The position numbers and the translations under genes are program-made. From Daucus carota subsp. sativus (taxonomy: Eukaryota; Streptophyta; Magnoliopsida; Apiales; Apiaceae): DNA of 64,000 nt. This document shows positions 58,121-64,000 of this stretch, piece by piece. The number at the start of each line of letters is the position of its first letter. Positions within the stretch are counted from its first letter, which is position 1. Where the stretch lies: the NCBI RefSeq assembly GCF_001625215.2, contig NC_030383.2, positions 2,740,779 to 2,804,778 on the forward strand, given 5' to 3'. The notes below the pieces were generated by a model. That model did no database searches. It worked only from the letters and a program-made list of their open reading frames with translations, and was not told where the DNA came from.

Positions 58121-60389
58121 TTATCGTTCGGGGGCATATGAACTGGAATCGAAACACCGGGCACAATGCTGACCTAGTTTGGCAACTTTATATGCATATG
58201 CAAGATATGTGTGCTTTTTCCGCAGAATGCAAGTTTGTCCAGCAACTGAAACACACAAAGAAAAAGATCAAACCAAAAACATGATATAAAAATGATTGAG
58301 AAGTAATCTAAAAGCACAAATACAATGCTCTGAATCCTGTGAAAGCAGGAGCAATCACATTACAAAGCTCTAGTGCAAGTTTAAAAAAAATATTTCTATA
58401 ATGTGTTCATTCTTTAAATAAAAGGCATATATACCCTTAATAACATCAGAATCTAATATTAGTTCAAACGAACTTCTAACTTTATTAATCAATATTAAAG
58501 AAGAACACACAACTCAGGAGGTGGACCTAGCAAACCTAAACAATGATATATCGCTACAGCTGATTTTTTGGGAAACGCAATATAAAGAGCTTGAATTTAC
58601 TCAGCTTTGAAACTTGAACATAAGTAAAGACCTCAATGACCAAATTTACTCTAATTTCTAATTGGGTTTATTCTATAAAGCAAGAAGTGAAGTCTAATGT
58701 CAAAATACAGTGCAGAGCTGATTAATAACATGATGATACAACTGGTCTATTACAGTATTTATTAGAACTAATTTATATGCCTATTTGTGACTATTTTGGT
58801 TCAGGTATTTACGTGAAAGAACGTACAACACCTCATATGAGGATCATTAATTCGGAAGGGACACCCTTATACAAAATATCTTGTGTGTGGAGAGATATAA
58901 AGAGATATAACAAGGATTATATCGGGGGAGAGGTTACCAGTTTGACTTGTACTCTCGTATTAGTCGTGACATTAATCACTTTAAATAATAATATAACAAA
59001 CTGATAAATTTTAACTTGGTTGAAATAGATTAGAAAAAGTGATCATTCTTTAGATTTACTTTTCCTATTTGTAAGTACACGACCTGGTCCACTTCTTGTG
59101 TGCAAGCATTCCGGTAAAACATCAATTTGCAGCTGAGTTTGTTTGGTTGTGCAGTAAGAGGAAAAAACTAAACTAATGGTATCTTGGGTTATTAAACTTT
59201 TATTTATGTTACGAAACCATAATTATATCATGATTTAAAATTATTCTTGGAAAATAAAATTGTTTTATATTATAAAAGTAGAAATATTTTAATAAAAATA
59301 TATGTTTAGATAAATAATATGTTGATATTAAGCTTATGATATTTAACTTTTAAATAACTATGAACACTACGTTTGGAGACAATAGAATAATGAATGAAAC
59401 TAATGGAAGAGAACTTCCATCACTGATACGGTTACTTGTTAAAAGGTCAGTGGAGTGTGGTATAATTCATAAACCAGTTGATGCTAGAAGAGGAGCATAC
59501 CTGAATGAGGACATCTGATGCTCTAACCCAATAGAATTTGTTAACTAAAGATAGTGCTTCTCACAATATTTTATTTTCCAATTTAATTTATTTATCTTAA
59601 AATTCAGAAATAAGAGTATGTACTGTAAGCAAGACAAACCATTGGCTGTTGACATGACAATTAAATTTGAACACTTAATTAGATAACTGGAGCACGTGAA
59701 TTCAGTCTTTTGAGTGGTAGATTTTTTTTCCTCAAGACTGTGGAGAATACTGTAGTTAAATCATATCAATATGTTTCCACAGCATATTCAAGCCTAAAAG
59801 ATTTGATCATACATCAAATAATCATCCACCCCGACATTAAGACACATCAGAGCATGTAAGTGGAGAAGCATAAACAAACTACAATAGAACAGAAAGTGGA
59901 TTAATCTTGCCTTACCAAGTTCAGGAGAGCTTTTTAGAAGACTCCAATTGCGTGTAGTCGCCCTATCCATTACTTTCAGCGTCACTGCCTTCTTTTTGTT
60001 CCTATTTTTAGGAAAACCAAAAGTGTTACGAAAGCATTGTAAAGTAATTGGTACAAAGTTTTGCACTGTAAATACCACATTTGTAGAGCAGAATAATGAA
60101 CAAAAATAATGGAAGAGAACTTGCATGGCTCATACAGTCACTTCTAAAAAGTTATACGGAGTGTGGAACAACTCACAAATCAGTTGCTGCTAGACAGAGC
60201 TGTGTAGACCTGAATGAGGACAATTTTATGCATTCCTAGTCTTTATTTGAATGAGAAAGATAAGTGGTTGTACTTTACCAAAGTAATTCTGGTTAAAAAA
60301 GTAAAATTCTCGTCCAGTTTCTTCTGCAATGAAGGCTGTCGCATTGGCGCTCCTCTGTCCATTGACATAATAAATTTGTTTATGTGTAT
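58121..60389 (-). CDS. Unidentified gene, last three exons (partial, tentative)
   Basis: Three exon-like segments read in phase: 60389-60279 (residues such as YYVNGQRSANATAFIAEETG), then 59984-59916 or 60001-59916 (KVMDRATTRNWSLLKSSPEL), then 58245-58121 (GQTCILRKKHTYLAYAYKVA to a stop TAA). The middle exon has two possible acceptors; only the inner one (GGCAG|TGACG) keeps the frame with the first exon, but it lacks a good pyrimidine tract. Donors TTTG|GTAAAG and CTTG|GTAAGG are good. No start or promoter was found, and I recognise no family. It could be a gene, a relic or captured exons. Confidence 0.35.
59380..59518 (+). repeat. Duplicated ORF segment, copy 1
   Basis: About 115 bp beginning aatggaagagaactt and ending cctgaatgaggac; the partner is at 60088-60238, 707 bp away, same direction. 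On the plus strand this copy is open from ATG 59360 to TGA 59518 with peptide parts ELPSLIRLLVKRSVECG and LNEDI. The pair differ by many substitutions but only by a three-base gap, as if once coding. It overlaps nothing on the minus strand. Confidence 0.6.
60088..60240 (+). repeat. Duplicated ORF segment, copy 2
   Basis: Partner of 59380-59518. Plus-strand peptide parts are ELAWLIQSLLKSYTECG and LNEDN, ending at TAG 60238-60240. Conserved positions between the copies are NGREL, the ECG core, and DLNED or YLNED. Confidence 0.6.
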
Positions 60390-60439
60390 CTGGAAGAGGT
60401 AATTTTTCAACCAGGTGTTTCTGTTTCCTCTAAGCACCC

Positions 60440-61545
60440 CCAGGGAAAAAACCTTGTATTACCACCGGCGCTAATGTCTCTTTAGCTGAAATGGGGGTGG
60501 AGAGTCACAAGCTCAAAATCTACAAAATATTAAGTAGTCAACTCATTTAAAATTTAAAATTATGCTTTTATTTACCAAAAAAATTAAAAATAATAATATT
60601 AATTAGGTAGTGGGAAAATTATCAAAAAGTGAAATGACCTATGGGAAAAACGGAGGGAGTACCTTGTATAAATTACTTTTCACAGAAATCTCGAGTTCAC
60701 TTAAGCTAATCGATGTATAAATTATTACAGTGTAGCAAAAATGCAGTTTATTAACAATCATATAATTTAGCTACACATTCATTGCTCCCTTATGATTGAT
60801 TGGGCATGTGAGCTAATAAAAAAGAAAAGATAAGATAAGGGTAATAAATGATTGTATTTTAGCAAGATTAGTATAAACCAGTCACATGATTACTCTGGAT
60901 TACCTCGACCCGCTAATAATTTATGTAATTCCTTGTCTTATGGCCCTTGAACCTGCATTACATATATCTCCCAAAACAAAATTGCTCAGCACATGTTATC
61001 AAGTTATCATAAAATTTTAAAGTAGGTGTATTATTGTAGAAGAAAATGACAACACTAAAAAATACATGCATATTCTGTAGGCTGGAATCAAATCATAACT
61101 ACCTGCGCGACAAAGAATCTCCAAATCAAATTGGCCAAGAATGTATGTTCATCTTCAGTGTGCTATCAAGTTGAAATTCAACAGTGTGCTAACTATTTAA
61201 GAAATGTGTCCAATTCTGCTCCTGTAAAATTCAAATTGAGTTGACCGGCAACAGTAACGAAAGCCAGAAAAAAATGTCCATGGCCAAATTTCTATATTGA
61301 ATCAAGTTCTACATTAAAAAATATTTTAAAATCATAATACCACCTACCATTCTCACACAAAGAAATAAATGGGTTTTAAGTTTAACTACTCACCATAGAC
61401 CGTTAGAGTTTGTTGAAGGCATATAACAACATTAAATTTTTAGAGACATCTTAGACCAAAACAGACCCTTAAATCACACAAAAGTTTTCATAAAAGCATA
61501 AAGGTAGCTTCTTACAGTGTGCATTGGACAGAATTCTAAGCAGAC
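60440..61545. other. Spacer without a supported gene
   Basis: AT-rich. A Stowaway-type tip (aaaaacggagggagta) is seen at 60646-60661 without a clear partner. Nothing else could be supported. Confidence 0.45.
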
Positions 61546-61668
61546 TTATAAATACTGCTCCTCATTCGAGTTGACTGCATTAGCTGCATTTTCAGGATGC
61601 GTCTTCCTTCTACGTCTATTATGACCAGCTAAACCCTTGAAACAACTTATTTTACCTTCATCAAACTC
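61546..61668 (-). pseudogene. Single SBP-box exon fragment (SPL transcription factor relic)
   Basis: From the acceptor cag at 61669 the frame reads [20 protein letters not shown], then [20 protein letters not shown] and a stop. This is the C-terminal part of the SBP DNA-binding domain, whose intact consensus around here is EFDEGKRSCRRRLAGHN; the intron position before EFDEG is also that of SPL genes. The Cys and His zinc ligands remain, but the basic RRR patch has become FKG and Arg after Lys has become Ile. The first zinc finger exon is not found nearby and the frame stops after 40 codons, so a functional SPL gene is unlikely. Confidence 0.8.
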
Positions 61669-61779
61669 CTGAAGTGCACAAAACATGCCATACATTTATC
61701 CAACTAAAATCAATCAATATTTTTATGTAATTACCTACGCAATTTTAAGACAACAATCCAAATTAAAACAAACAAAAGA

Positions 61780-63238
61780 GCACAGTAAGTGACAAAAACT
61801 TACTTTACCATCACTTCACTATCATCCCCTGGTGCCTGACCAGTACTTGATCCATCAAATTCCATTTTGGGAGCTTGATGGGATCATCGACCGGACCAGA
61901 AAGGGACTGAATACAATCAAATATACAAGTTACATGAGCGATGATTGTTAACCAATAGTGAATAATCCAAATTTACTTTTAAGAATTTCAGAGAATTACT
62001 CTAGCTTAGCCCCTGAGGCCGCCAACAACATCAATCCTGTTAAGAAGGACCATTAATAACCCTATAAAAGGTTACACATATGTGTAAGATAGCCATCAAT
62101 CCTCTTGGAACTCATAGAGAACCTATCTAACACATGGAACGGTGTTTGCAAATTAGGAACTTTTTAAGTTGAAATTTATAGAGTATTCGTTATAAGCAAC
62201 TGGTGAGGCCTAGTTCTATTATTCTTTCCTTCTATTTGATTACTTAACATATCTATTTATCTAGTATACTCAGTAGTTGACACAAAACTAAATTCAAATC
62301 CTTAACATGCCAGTACATACACCCATCTGCAAATAATATATCACAAAAGAAAGACAAAATACAATACACTATGCACTAAACAGATAGAGTAGATATACCT
62401 ACAAACAGCCCACCACTATCCGGACCTGCTCCGGATCCTGATCCTGCAGAACTGCAAGAAAGAAATTTTAAGTACAATGCAACTAAATTGCAGCCATGAG
62501 GCCTCAAATTGTAAAAAATGGTGGACTTAAAGACAGCAGGAGGGAAGGGGAAGCAAAATAATGAGACCTCTGATTTCTCAATTTTTTTCAAGAAATGTAC
62601 CATCAACATGGTTAACCAAAACCATTTCCAGATTGACAACCTCTATAATGATACCAGCGTCAAGCGGAAGACACTCTCAGATGCAAACTAAAACCGATGA
62701 TCACTCGCATCAAACACCACAAATATCACCTCCAGACTCCGCAAAAACGAACCAGGTGGCCCAGGGATAGGTACGGGATCAAATTCGGGCAAGTAACTGG
62801 ATTCTGCAGTCATACATATCCAGCCTCTTATTCATCACTTTGTTTGATCTATGATACTATTGTGGGTCGCTAAAGGTTCAGCTGATGCTCAATTGGCTTC
62901 TATCATAGGAATTGTATGCACCTATTTATTATAAAGTTAAGGTTATTTGTCACATTAGTTTTAATTACTTCTACACATCCCATTCAGCTGGGTCTGAATA
63001 TGAAATATTATAACTTGTGATATAAAGTTGATTTTAGGGAAATTCTATATTGTTAATCAATAGTCAATCAAATAATAAAAAAAAGCGTTTACGAGACCTA
63101 CAAAAAGAATTGAGTTCCATAAAAAATTGCACAACAGCACTCACAATTATGAAAGCGAAAAGATAGAACATGAAAGCAACGAGACAGAGCAACCTAATCT
63201 TCAATCAAGTTAGATGTCATCCTCCTCTCCTTCCTGTA
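61780..63238. other. Region with isolated exon-like pieces
   Basis: Minus-strand pieces with splice-like borders: about 61871-61815 (MEFDGSSTGQAPGDDSEVM) and about 62450-62400 (SAGSGSGAGPDSGGLF, acidic/Gly-rich). A segment at about 62650-62585 reads VVNLEMVLVNHVDGT, faintly like the OB fold of replication protein A. None joins into a credible gene. Confidence 0.3.
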
Positions 63239-63912
63239 TCATGACTTCAAATTCTGATTCAGCAAGCGATAGCTGGTAAAATGATCCAATATGTCCACCG
63301 GGATCAAACCTGTCTCCACCTAAAAATGATGATAATAAACAGTTTGATTACTACGAAAAATAAAATAGATTAAGACTATACATACCTTCAAATAGACTTA
63401 CAAATATCCCAATATTTTGAAGGTCTGTTAACATATTCATCTTCCTTGCCTGATAACACCCGAAGATTAGTATGCCAAAAAAAAAAAACTAAGCCTTCAA
63501 TTCTTGATGTTGCCCACCTGTTTCTGTTCACCGTTTGTATTAGCAAATAAGTACTCCAGTTTCTTTCCGTAACCAAGGGCTTGCCATATGCAGATATACT
63601 TCAAAGTCGATGGGAAAAAAGTAACAAAAATCTATGTATCAGATCATAGTTTCTGTACAGTTTATACCAATAATGCTTCCTCTATATGCGTAATAAGTTA
63701 GCATTTTCACCTGGAGAATATGCGAGCTTAGCATACAAACCTTGTTGCCCAGTTTGCCGAGTATTTTGCCTCCGCTTAGATAGCCTTCTCCTTTCCAAAA
63801 CATCCTCGCTGATGGTAACCTTAGGCCGCCCAATATTTCTAGTAGCTTGGTCGCTTAAGTTCAAAGGGTCATTCTGACAAACACCTTGGACTGGAATACT
63901 TCTTTCTACATA
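63239..63912 (-). CDS. Unidentified partial gene running off the window
   Basis: The most credible exon is 63912-63741 with acceptor cag and donor CAAG|GTTTG; it encodes a basic segment NIGRPKVTISEDVLERRRL, then SKRRQNTRQTGQQG. Downstream exon-like pieces are about 63637-63520 (WQALGYGKKLEYLFANTNGE in one frame, a second frame also open), 63450-63402 (ARKMNMLTDLQNIGIF) and 63319-63239 (VETGLIPVDILDHF then stop). Their phases do not all agree with the first exon, so the model is provisional or the gene is broken. The Arg/Lys-rich patch suggests nucleic-acid binding; no family assigned. The 5' end lies beyond 64000. Confidence 0.35.
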
Positions 63913-64000
63913 CTGAAATCAGACTTTTATTAAACTACCCACTGATCATCAGTGAAAACATTAAAACAGTTTTAAGATTAACCTCTACCCTGAAAAATAA

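Noticed and set aside
60430..60662. Possible Stowaway from gcacccccaggg to aaaacggagggagta
   Set aside because: Only the right tip is convincing; the left end does not pair well.
62585..62650. RPA-like OB-fold piece that would suggest a Helitron-encoded RPA
   Set aside because: Resemblance is about 15 residues, too short, and the frame stops soon after.

Overview
The window is nuclear DNA of a flowering plant, most likely a eudicot. It is AT-rich, with intron-rich genes using GT-AG junctions, many MITEs, CACTA, Helitron and LTR-retrotransposon remains, and plant-only families (SINAT, TPS-a terpene synthase, germin-like proteins, DMS3, GMI1). An asterid such as an Apiaceae member is only a guess. 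All exon models were read by hand from splice signals, reading frame and family resemblance, without RNA or database evidence.

Layout. 1-0.65 kb: relic of an LTR retrotransposon with a tRNA-Met primer-binding site. 1.45-4.88 kb (-): SINAT-type RING E3 ubiquitin ligase. 6.08-9.12 kb (-): seven-exon TPS-a terpene synthase with a GC splice donor, an altered second metal-binding motif and an internal 24-bp duplication. 8.4-12.5 kb: two CACTA elements with perfect 3-bp target duplications plus other MITEs. 13.0-18.6 kb (-): tandem pair of germin-like genes. 19.7-20.4 kb: Tourist-like MITE cutting the end of a small open reading frame. 21.3-26.8 kb (-): DMS3. 29.0-43.3 kb (-): GMI1, 36 exons. 47.99-51.57 kb (+): an inverted, decayed partial copy of GMI1. 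51.7-55.6 kb: small zinc-finger ORF whose presumed 5' intron holds a G-rich tract split by a probable 2.8-kb solo LTR. 55.3-64 kb: repeats plus scattered exon-like pieces, including a damaged SBP-box (SPL) exon and two unidentified partial genes.

The central point is the DMS3-GMI1 block. In Arabidopsis DMS3 serves the DDR complex of RNA-directed DNA methylation and GMI1 is an SMC-hinge ATPase linked to DNA repair; the two loci are unlinked there. Here they lie head to tail 2.2 kb apart on the same strand. DMS3 exons 3-7 and the last five GMI1 exons share intron phases, and two of the five exon pairs have identical lengths. With the inverted pseudogene this makes three copies of the hinge-coding segment in 30 kb. 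A simple reading is that DMS3 arose as a duplicate of the 3' end of a GMI1-like gene, and that the locus has kept duplicating. The other genes (SINAT, terpene synthase, germin-like pair) show no evident functional link to it.
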